DNA of 64,000 nucleotides from Fistularia commersonii. Its lineage: Eukaryota; Chordata; Actinopteri; Syngnathiformes; Fistulariidae. Under the pieces are notes generated by a model, which was given only the letters and a program-made list of their open reading frames with translations, searched no databases and was not told the origin of the DNA. Every line of letters begins with the position of its first letter. The first letter of the stretch is position 1. Positions 46,463 to 58,388 of the stretch are shown in pieces. The position numbers were made by a program, and so were the translations under genes. The stretch is taken from positions 12,732,501 to 12,796,500 of the forward strand of contig JBBMNZ010000019.1 in NCBI GenBank assembly GCA_037954325.1. Reading direction: 5' to 3'.

Positions 46463-47846
46463 CATATTTAGATATTTAGACTAGTGTTACCTACGACGCC
46501 CTCTACATTCCTGCAACATGGTTGCGTTTCCTGTCAGCTAGCAGTGTGTGTGTGCGTGTGTGACCCCCCCCCCCAAAAAAAAAAAAAGTAGGGGCTTAGA
46601 TGTTGCTGAAGGAGTGGAAACTGGAGCGCTGTTTCCCCCAAGGGTGTGGCTGGTGTGTGATGTCATGCCGTTGCCATGGTAACCGCCCGTAAATGTTTTG
46701 TTTTCACGTTTCACGAGAATGGTGGGGAGGCTCCTGTCGTGGACTGTTACGAGCCACGCCAATGGAAATGTTGCAGACTAGCGTGCAGGCACACACACAC
46801 TTTATTGTGTCTGTGTGTTAAACAATGAGGTGCTCCTTCATCGCCTCCTCTTTTTATTGGACCTCTTAAATCTGTGTGTGTGTGTGTGCGTGTGATGTGT
46901 TTACAGTCACACTTCGTTTTCAAACAGCCCAGTGTTTTTCTTTTCACCCACAGCATCAGTGTCACCGAGCAGTAAAAAAATACACACCAAGTGCACACAC
47001 TGTACTGCAAAGTACTTCAGAGTACTCCATGGTACTTGATGGTACTCTGTGTCTAAAATACATTGGGGACCTCAATCTAATCCAAGGCAGTTTCATGACC
47101 AGTCAGCTGCTTGTTAGCACCTGGGTGTTAGTACCTACTTATTAGCACCTGATTGCTAGCGCCTAGGTGTTAGCGCCTGCTAATTGCTTAGCACTACTCT
47201 TAGCAGCTATTATTATCCCCTTATGGAAAATTATCAGCTATAGCTTACCATGTTGTTAGCTTGTGGATGTAAGCATCTGGTTGCTAGTGCCTGGATGTGA
47301 GCACCCTCTATTAACTTAGCCCCACCCTTAGCAGCTATGACTAGCTGGGTTGTTAGCATGTTGAAGCCAACATTGTGCCCCCCTCCCCCCAGTGTGCGGC
47401 TGTGACCTGGCCCAGGGGGGATTCTTCGTCCGTCAGGGGGATTACATCTGCACCCTGGACTACCAACGCTTGTACGGAACCCGCTGCTTTAGCTGCCAGG
47501 ACTTCATCGAGGGCGAGGTGGTGTCAGCGCTGGGGAAGACCTACCACCCCCGCTGCTTCGTCTGCGCGTCCTGCAGGTAAGGGGGCGGGGCTTCCTCCAT
47601 CTCCAACACCTCCTTCCATGTTGGATCACAACACCCTGGACTCCAAGACTTCAAATTGTCTGTATATGTGAATGAAAGGGTGAATGGCTGGATGATTGAC
47701 AGCTGAAAGGTGACCACATGGAGCGGTACCTGCCTCTCTGCTGGGATTGGCTCCAGCCACCCATTTGACCTCTGAGGCAGGATAAGATGCTATGACACAT
47801 ATATAACACATGGATATATATGGGGGGGGCTGTCACCTGTTCCCAT

Positions 47847-47940
<94 letters not shown>

Positions 47941-50900
47941 TCATCCCTCCATGTGATATGAGAATGTTCCACTGCAGTGTCTGTGGTTTGTAATGTGATC
48001 AGACCCCCCCCCCCCCCCACACACACACACACACAGGACCATTGTGGGGGAACACACCACTACGTTCCTTTCGAACCTGGGGTTGGCTCTCTCCACCTCC
48101 AGGTTTGAAGGAGTCAAGAATGTGAATGTCCTTGGAAAAGACGTCTGGTGCTTCTCTAAGAGACAACCCAGTTCGTAGAACATGGAGAGAGAACATGCAG
48201 AGAACCCAGACAGGAGAACCTAGAGGGTCCACAACAGAAGCAGACGCCTGTCATGCTGATGCTAACAATGTGCTGGTGCTAACTGGATACTGATGTTAAT
48301 TTTATGCTGATGCTATCAGCTTGCTGATGCTAACATCATGCTGATGCTTGCAGCGTTTTCAGGATAATGTTATGGCAACGCTAACAGTGTCTGATGCAAA
48401 CATTGTGCTGATGTTAACGGCATTTTGATCCTAATATTGTGCTAATGCTAACGTTCTGATACTAACGGCATACTGATGCTCATATTCTGCTGATGCTATC
48501 AGTGTGACATTAGCTTGCTAACATTGTGATGATTACATCATCGAGATGTTAACATTATGTTGATGTTAGCAGCATGTTGCTGCGAAAGGTTTGCTGAGGC
48601 TAATTTTGTACTGATACTAAGGGCATGCTGATGCTAACATCATGTTGTTGTTTTTCTGAAGTTAACGTCATGCTGCCCGATGGGCCATCAAACATCCTCC
48701 ATGTTCTCGCCTTGGTTCTAACCCCCCCCCCAGCTGAACACAGAAGCAGGAGACTAAATTTAAACTTGAAAGACGAAGACGAGCCTCGTCACCTTCAAAC
48801 AGGGGCGTTAGCCGTCACCACGGCAACGGGACTCAGAACCAGACTATTTATACCTGAATGACCTCCTGGACAGAGGTTACGACAGGTCTAAGGCTATGGT
48901 GTCGCATTCCTGGCTCCTGAAAACGGTGTGGGGGTTGGAGTGCTCATTCAGCCTCCCCCCGACCCACCCCTGGCAGCTGCTGGAAGTCAGGAAACATTAA
49001 AGTGGCGGTGCAAACAAGACACTGCGACACCGTGTCCCCTTTCACACAGGAAGTCCAGGCATGGTGTGAAGAGCCAGACCGGTGCAGACTAATTCCTGGT
49101 CGCCATCGAGTTGGCGTCCGTTGTGCGAATGACGTTCTCCTCATCACGGGATGTTTTCGCTTCCTGTGGTCACATGGTCGCCCTCCACACAAACACTCAC
49201 ACTCCAAAATGTCGAAATCTCCGCACCCTCTGGGATGTGACATGCTGACCCCGACACCTCCTCCACCTCCACCCTTAGACTCCTGGACAGGTTCGCCATC
49301 AGCCAAAAGGATCTTGGAGGTTCCTTTTTGTCCCCCTGAAATAGTCCTGACTTGTAGAGGCCGAGGCTCCACTAGACCTCCGAAGGTGCACTATGGCCTC
49401 TGGTGCCAAAATGGTCCTGGATGTGGTGATGTAAGGGTTGGACTGGTTGATCCTGCATGTTCAGCACCTTGCTGAAGGAATCTGCTGCTGGTACATTTGC
49501 ACAGGTTGAAGGTTCCTGTGAGAGGAATATGTATATGTCCAGTTCCCTAAAGCATCTCCCCTTCATCACATGTCCAGCATTATTAGTTTATTTTTTCAAA
49601 TAGCCCTTGAGGACCTGAAAACCCATTGGTCCTCATTCTGGGTCTGATGTTCATGAGTAGGTTCTCTTAGCAGGAGACCATGTTGCTACAGAAGGGGAAA
49701 CCAGCTATAGCAGTACAAGCTGGCGGAGACTCAGTAGCTCTCCTGTTGGGTGGAACCACACCGGCATCAGCAAGGTTCTGGATGGTAGGGGAACACCCTG
49801 CAGGATGTGCAGGTGTTGGATGTTGATCTCAGCGGGTCAAAGTTGCTATCAACATTCCCAACATTTGACCGTCGAACATGGCTGACAGGGAACGTTGTGA
49901 TACGCCGAACTTGGAGTTCGGTTCGGACTTCCCAATTGGGCACCATGAGCTAGTTGACTTTTGCACAAAGGCATCTCGTCCTCAGCTTTGTCCCTTCTTT
50001 CCTTGCAATATGTGTTCTGCTACGCTGCACCAGGCTCAATTTGTTGGTGGGTTCTCTTCCATTGCCATGGCAACAAAGCGCGTACAAACAGCGCCTGGTC
50101 GCTGAATTAGCCGGAGGGGGAAGGTTCTCCGTGCACAGAGGCCTCATTTGTTCGGGTACCGCTGGTGATCTTTGGTGAACTTCGGCAGCACAGAGCTACT
50201 TCTGCTTGTTGGTTCTTCACGTGTTCTCCGATCTCCTCGGCATTCTCCCACGGAACCAGAACGGGGAAGCGCGCCTTGATATTCTCCTTCTCCGTTTCCT
50301 GTTTCCTCAGGCAGCCGTTCCCGGCCGGCGACCGGGTGACTTTCAATGGGAAGGAGTGCATCTGCCAGAAGTGCACCCAACCCCTCCCTGCCGACGGCCC
50401 CGCCCCCATCCAGGCTGTCCACAGTCAGTGTTCCGTCTTATTCTCAAGCCATTCCTCCGTATAACCTTCTGGTCCTGATTGTCGTTATCTTCAGCTCTGT
50501 CAAATTAGTTTGTTCTCGAGTGGCGTCACTTATGGTGTCGCTGGTTTCCATGGTAATGATGTTGTCAATGGGTACCTACCCCAGACAAAATATACAAACC
50601 TCCAAAACAGGTGTCTGCTGTGATGTTTAGCCTTCTTGGCCTAGCTTAGCTCAGCCAAGCTGCAAAGAACAGCATCATCTAATGAAATTATCAGTTGCGT
50701 CTGATTTCAGGTGAGGTCTAAACCCTAGTCAGGCCAAAGGTGGAGCTGGACTAGACAATGACAAAAGAGGCACCGGTTCCCCTTCTAGAACCTTCGAGAA
50801 CCTGACTCCCTGTTTGTCGTTCCAGACTGCTGCGGCTGCGGGAAGGAGTTTAAGAATGAGCAGTCGCTGGTGGCGCTGGAGAAGCACTGGCACCTGGGCT

Positions 50901-51959
50901 GCTTCAAGTGCCAGGTCTGCAACAAGGTCCTCAACGCCGAGTACATCAGCAAGTGAGTCCTTCAAAGTAAAAGCACCAGCGCCGGCCAGGGCAATCTTTG
51001 CTAAGGAGCTAACGCTAACTCTTACTTTGTGGTGAAGATCCTCTTGGAGTCACTCAGATTTGATTGGTGGGTCATGTGATCGCAAGCATTGATGACCGGA
51101 AGTCCAGAAGGTAAAAGTGTGGCTTAGAGTGAGGGTAGGGGTTAGGGTACTGGTCAGGGTAGGGTAGAGATTAAGGTTCAGGGTTCGAGTCCGGCCCTGA
51201 TTCTTGGGTCTCCCCGTGTCCCGCCCCTGCAGGGATGGGATCCCCTACTGCGAGATGGACTACCACGCCATGTTCGGCATCCAGTGCGAGAGCTGCAGGA
51301 AGTACATCACTGGGAAGGTCCTGGAGGTAGAGTCCACCCATATCTCCTTAAGTGGGGTGCACATGTACGCTCACTACGGACACCATGCATTAATTAGAGT
51401 TATCATAACATAGTAGCACATGCATTTTAACATAGTAGTCATTTACTCACGTTATAATATGTAATAAAGTTACATGGAACATACATGTTTTAATAACATA
51501 TTAATTATATGCATTAATAACATGCCAATCAATTACATTCATTACAACATGGCAATCAATTTATACACATTAAAACATGTTAAATTATTATATGCATTAA
51601 TAACATGGTAATAACGTGCATTGTTTAATGTAATTCAGTGCAATATAAAGAGGCAATTTATAATATGCATTAATAACATATTAAACACGTGCACTTTTAC
51701 AGAGTAATTTCTTAATTATATGCATTATAATATTTTAATTACATTACTTGGCAGTTACACGCAATTAAAATATGGAAATGAATTACATGACCAAGCTCAG
51801 ATCAGGATCAACTTCCCGATCAACTTCACCCCTGTCCTTCCATCACACACTCACCTTCAATAAATGCTGATCAGGTCACACACACTCTTGAGAGTGCGTG
51901 TCGGTGATGTCATCGATGTCACTTCCTTTTGGCATGTGTGTGTGTGTGCGCGTGTGTGC

Positions 51960-51999
<40 letters not shown>

Positions 52000-53996
52000 A
52001 TGAGGGGGTGTCCCATGACTTTTTTCCCTTGAGGCCAGGAGCTCTTCTATTTCTGTCCAACCTCGTTTCCTGCTCTTCACACAAACATCTCCTTCATTCC
52101 AACCATCAGCAGCTCCTGTGACTCCTTGGCTCCTCCCCCTGTCCTTCCCCAGGGGGCGGGGCTTGACCCGGGCGGGTAAGCTGTCAATCATCCGATCGTT
52201 CACACCAGCCTTCAGTGAACATGGAGAGAACCCAGGCAGGAACACCAGAACCATATTGGTACCAAGTTGCTGTTGTAACTGCAGCGGCCAGTTGAGACCA
52301 ACCAGGAGATGTTTCACATGATCTAGAGTCGGTTATGTTTGAGAACTCCAGGGGGGGGCTTGACGTGGCCTGATCCAGGACCATCTCTCTGTGAACCCCT
52401 GTGAAACCACATGATGCTGCAGAACCCCCTCCCACCGATGACAGGTTGTTCTTCATCTCCGTGTTCCTCCGTCCTCCTCGGACAGCGCAAGGGCACCACC
52501 CTGTGGCTAGATGATAGAACACACCCTTTGAGGTCCAGATCCATGACCACCTCTTGAGGCTCCACTCCCAGACCAGGAGACGCTCCCTCAGTTCATCTGT
52601 GTCGTCCAGAAGTGGAGCAGGGAGGTTCCTGCAGGTGTTCTCACAAGAACGTCACCGTCTCCAACCAAATACCATGCTTGGTTCTACCACAACCTCCATG
52701 TTCTCCTGCCAGGGTTCTCCAGGTTCACTGAAGGTGCTTTATTGTCCATTGGCGTGAATGTGAGGGTGAACGGTTGGATGATTGACAGCTGGCCCGTCCA
52801 GGTGAAGCCTCGTCCCTCAAACCAGTATCAACTGTGATTGGCTCCGCCTTCTTCACTCCTGCAGCAGACACGTAGATAATGAACATCTAGAAGTAACGAG
52901 CGTCACTATTTCTGGGTTCTAAGCTCCCCCTCCCTTTACCTCACCTTACAGGCCGGGGAGAAGCACTACCACCCAACGTGCGCCCGCTGCGTCCGCTGCG
53001 AGCAGATGTTTGCAGAGGGCGAGGAGATGTACCTCCAAGGTAAGGAGATCCGCCCTTACCTTCTACCCTCCGCCCAGTCCCAGGGACTAGTTTGTCTCCT
53101 CGAATCTCTGGATGATCCGGATCTAATCCAGGCTCAGGGGCGTGACGCCAGGCCTGAGGAACCGTGGGAGAACCCATAACCCGTGACTTTCTATTCCGGG
53201 ACCAAAGCAGAGAACCCATCTGAGGATGAATAGCTCTTTGTCCATTGAGGTTCTGACCTGATCCGACCCGCTCTCTTTGCTCCCACCAGGTTCCTCCATC
53301 TGGCACCCCCCCTGCAGACAAGCCGCCAAGCAGGAGGAGAAGACCAAGGTGGGTACCTTCCTAAGACCAGGTCTGGACCAGTGGTCTTGAAACAAGGGGC
53401 CTCCTTTCTGGCCCCTGAGCAGATACCAAGCAGGTTCTGTCTTCTCATTGCTGGATTCTGTTGGGAACAAACAAGTAAAAGAACTTCTAGGTTCTGAGAT
53501 ATTGGAAGGAATATCCAAAACTACACCTGAAACCAATGAGCCAGAAGTTTTTTATCACCATCTTTGGGGGGTGGACAATGTCTGGTGGACACTTGGCTCT
53601 TCTTCAAACCCTGAACCTCTCCAGAGGAACCCTGTGGAGTCCCATCAGACACCAGCTCCATCCAGACAGGTTAGCTCCCATTAGCTTTCTCATCCACCCC
53701 CAATGTTGGAGCCGCCAGAAAGTCCTTCCAGGATCTGACTTTGTCCTCCTTTACGTTGAATCTCCTCACCGGTCGCCAGCTGGACGTAGCCATTAGTGAC
53801 GCGGTCGAGTGTCTAGTGACACTGTTTCCCACGGTGGAGGTTCGTATCCTCATGCTAGCAGATATAGCATAGCATTAGCTATCAGGATGGACTGATAGCA
53901 GGACTCCCCCCGCCCCCCCCAGGTGATATGAAAGGTTAGCTTGTTTAGCCTCCTGAGACCGCAGCTGGTGATAGCGTGTTTTTTTCAGTTCCCCCG

Positions 53997-54036
<40 letters not shown>

Positions 54037-54793
54037 TTTCCGTCCTCACTCTGGAACCCCTGTCCGTCCTCAGAAGCAGGTCCGGATACAGTTCAACGAC
54101 TCCCCAGAGGAGCAGGTTGGTGACCCCACACCTCCGACCTTTGACCCCCACCACCACCGACAGCATGGGTTGCGTTTGCTATGGGTGGAGGGGCGCTCAC
54201 ACACACACACACACATAAACACACATACTGGCAGTGCTGTTGTTCCTGATGCTTTACCCCACTGGACTTTTTTGCATGATATTGGAAGGTACGCCCTACG
54301 GGGGTGGGGGGTGGACTATACCACTAATTCAATACTGCATGAGTACTCTGTAATCAGTACAACATCACATGAGTACTTTGTACTCTTGAAATACTCACAA
54401 GTAATATTCACTATTTATTATCATGTAATTACTAGTTATAACTGTTATTACACAAATGCAGTAATTTGTCAGTGAGAAAGCAGTAATTGTACCATCACAG
54501 TTACAAGTATTCCGTAGTAGCCGTCATACTCCTTCGCAGCAGTCAGTACTGCAGTATCATATAAGTCCAAGTACATGAGTACTATTTTGTTTGAGTTCCA
54601 ACAGTAGTGTTGTATAATTCACTCTGTGGTGGGCATATTGTGTTCTGCATGTCATAGTAACAAAGATGGCTGACAGGGTAATTGTGGGTCATGTCTGGTT
54701 TCAATCAGAAGGAAAAAACGGGTTTTGGGTTTGGACCTGAGGTGCACGCGCCTGATAGGACAAGCAAAGCGGAGGTGTCTCTACACGGTGTCT

Positions 54794-54829
<36 letters not shown>

Positions 54830-57800
54830 TCCCAGGCGACCCGGACCTCGTCTGAGAGCATCACCTCGGTCCCGGCGTCCAGCGCCTCGGGCTCCCCCAG
54901 CAGAGTCATCTATGTAAGAGCGCACCACCTCCACTCACCACCCGCAACCTCGGACCCCCACCGGAGTTGAAGTTGTCCTCTCTGCCGTCTCAGGCCAAAC
55001 TCGGGGAGGAGATGCTGGACTACAAGGACCTTGCTGCCCTTCCAAAGACCAAGGCCATCTACAACATCGATCGGCCTGACATGCTGTCCTACACCCCCTA
55101 CGTCAGCTACGCCTCTGAGGAGAGGCCCTACGTGGAGGTGGGCTCCAGATTGCTGCGTTGTAACTACACTGTAATAACACTTTAATGTTGTTATACATGC
55201 TTAGTAGTCAGTATTTGAAGAACTCGGGCAACAGGAACTATCAATGCTGAGTTGCCAAGTACAACAACAACAAGACTACTCCAAGAATGTCCCCCGGGAG
55301 GGTGCAGCTGTACTCTTCCGGCGTATGGAATCACATCTTCAGGGTCCTTCTCCTGTAGAAGGAGAAGGTACAGAGCTTCAAACCCCCTGATGGACAGGAT
55401 GGCTCATGTCCCATCCGTCCTCCGTCCTGAGGTTCCGGTCCAGGAGAGTGGTCTCCTGTTCCGATCACTGTTTCACGTGAGGTTCTCCATCTTGTTTGTG
55501 TGCAGGGCGACGGGGAGAAGTCGCCTCGTCAGCGGAGGCCCTCCAGCCCCAGCTCCAACAGCTCCCTGGGAGGTTACGGACGCTACACCCCGTCTCGGTC
55601 TCCTCCCAACACCAGCCGACCAGGTATCAGCCTTCTGATGGATGAGGTCCCGATCCGCAGCTTTGAAAGCATTTTAATGTGACCGGAACCCTGGTTGAAG
55701 GGTTTCACCAGTGGAACCATTGTTGGAGGGTTCCACCGGTGTAAGCCTGGTTGGAAGGTTCTGCTCATCAGTGACTCGCCGACCGGAAGTTGTATAATCC
55801 GGTGTACCTGTGTTGCTGTTTTGGTTTTTAAACCTCCTCGGCAGGCTCGCAGCCCAATTTGGGTTCCGCTAATCCCCGCGAGTTCTCCTGGGAGGGAACC
55901 CTGGGACATCACACCTTCTGTCACTTTCACTTGAGAATTTAAATCAAGGTTCGATTCCTGTGTTTGGACACTAGGTGGCCTCCGACAACTAACCAATCAC
56001 AGTGAAGAGCGAGTCCTGGTTGCAGTCACTCAACATGCCTGTGATCTGATTGGTCATTCAGGGCCAGAGATCGACCTCGCCAGGCAGGGCCGTGACCCCG
56101 GTACTCTTCTTTTGCCCCCGACCATCAAGTACCCCTCTGGTCATGCTAGAGACTCCTCCCCCTCCCCTGTTTTCCATTCCGCCGGGGCCGAGGGAAATGA
56201 CGGTGGGGTTGCCGGCGGTGGCAAGTGCTCGCCGGCACCAGCAGGTGGCAGCGGCGGCGTGTCTCTGCACCTGAACCCTACCACCTTGGCCATGCTGCAG
56301 CAGCACAACTTCATCCCATACTTCAGAGGTACTACCAGGACGGCGACGTCATCGGACACAGATGAGCCGGTGCCGGCAGACATTCGGCGACACGTTCGGG
56401 CTCAGGGTCACCTCTGGTACCCCGCCTGGTCTCGCCAGAGCTCCTTTAGTACCTCCAATCTGGAAACTCCTGAAGTGTCCAGCCGAAGCAGCTCACCGGC
56501 AGCCTCTGTGTCCGATGGAGGTCAAAGGTCCCATGGAGAAGGGGAGGCCGTGATGGCCCTAACTCCGCCTGGCATGGGATGTGTATTAGCGTATTAACGC
56601 TACGTATTAACACGCAGGGAACTCACTCTTTGTCCATGCGTTTCTGAGTTTCGTCGTAGATCTAGGAGTCGCCATGGCAACCAGAAGGTCTAAGAAGTCG
56701 TTAACCTACTCTAACCACTGACTGTCTGCTTCTCCTGTTTCTGTGTTTTGTTTGTTTGTTTGTTTGTTTGTTTGTTCGTTGAATAACAGCCATGAAACTG
56801 CTAATGCTAACATGATACCTCACCCGAACCAAACATCACAAACATGACCTCCACCCCTGACACCACCCTTAAAAAGGCGTGTCCCTCCTCAAGATTAACC
56901 CTCTCCCAACCCCTGGTCTCCCCCAGGGTTAAACCAGGACCCCCTACCTGACCCCAGTCCTAGGACCTCCTTGCACCTCAGTTTACCTCCTCCCAACGGT
57001 AAAAGCACCACCCGTTACCCTCCTTCACTGTGGAATGGTTGCCAGGGTCTGTGATGTGGTTGTGCGGTATCGTGGTGATGTCGGGTTTCATGGTGTGCAT
57101 CAAGGCGCATTCGTTGGCCCCCTTGTTCGCCCATCCTGCCTTCCCTGGGGTGCTGTGTCTCTTGACACGGTCACTGTTCTGCATGTTTCAATGTGGTCGG
57201 TCAGCCTGATGTGTTGTGCTGAAGTTTTTCGGGTGTTCTCGTGTTTGTGTTCTCCCATTCAGAACCTGAACCCCAACTGTTTCCTTGCCCTTCACCTCTA
57301 TACCCCTGAATGACCCCTATATCATCGTTCAGTGTCATGTGACCAAGTGACCCCCGTCGGCGTTGACGTCAGGGTGCAGTTTTATGGTGGAGGTGGGGGC
57401 TGAGGGTGTAGAGAGATGAGATACATCAGAATATCTGTCCTATGATGACACTTGAGGCGAAGCATACCGAGAAGGCGACCAAACCTCGGTGCACTTGGTG
57501 CAGTAACTGTTTCTGTGGTAGTAGGGAATAGATCTCGCACTAGTGGAGAGAATTTGGATTTGATTGGTTTAGGCACTATTTCAAGTTCCACGCCTCCTAA
57601 TAGCCAACCAGGTTCTCCTAGTTCAGGTTAAGCTGCTTTTTGAAGCTCCTGGTCCTTTGACTCCCAGGTTCTTTGGACTCCCTTCCAGTGCCATGGAGTA
57701 CACTTAGCACAGTGCAGATCGTCACTACAGAGGTGTGACTACTGGTTTGTCGTTAGCATTGCTTTAGCTCACACTTTTTGCATATGGTTCAAGGCATGAT

Positions 57801-58332
57801 GTCGGCAAGTAGATGTGCAAGTTGCTGCTGACACCGCAACCAATAGGACCGCTGCTCCCAGGGATGCTGGGGGTGGAGCCAGTGGTTCTCCGCCTCCTAA
57901 ACAAGAACCAGATGTCAGTTTGACTTCACTCGCTGTCAAGGTGCTAGCTCGTTAGGCTACACGTAGCATAGGAGGAGTCACATGGGTATAATCGCTCAGG
58001 AGGTATGATGGCTCCACCAGCAGCCAGGACTACCTATGGCCCCCCTGATGGAGGGCCCTCTTCTGCCCCCTCCTGGCAGACCTCTGTCACCTCTTCCCCT
58101 CCGGTCTGTGTCGTTGTTGCGTTTCTGACGGAGGCCGTGTGTCGAAGCGTGGCATCCGTGAGGAAGAGGCTGAGGACTCCTCCTCTTCCTCCTCCTCCTG
58201 GAATCCCCTGCGTGACCTCCTGCCTGAGCCCCAGATGTTCTCACAGAGGACCTTCTCTCCTGCACTAACGCACTCCCGCGTGTGTGTGTGTGTGTATATG
58301 TGTATGTTTACAGGCATGTGTATGTGCATGTG

Positions 58333-58388
<56 letters not shown>

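Noticed and set aside
49002..49475. 157-codon frame in ablim2 intron 3
   Set aside because: Low-complexity proline stretches, no family resemblance, overlapping frames on the other strand of similar length.
57990..58265. Possible ablim2 exon starting near 57997 (RYDGSTSSQDYLWPP, then stop)
   Set aside because: The attractive frame needs phase 2, but neighbouring ablim2 exons are joined in phase 1. In phase 1 the acceptor opens a frame with no resemblance to ABLIM.
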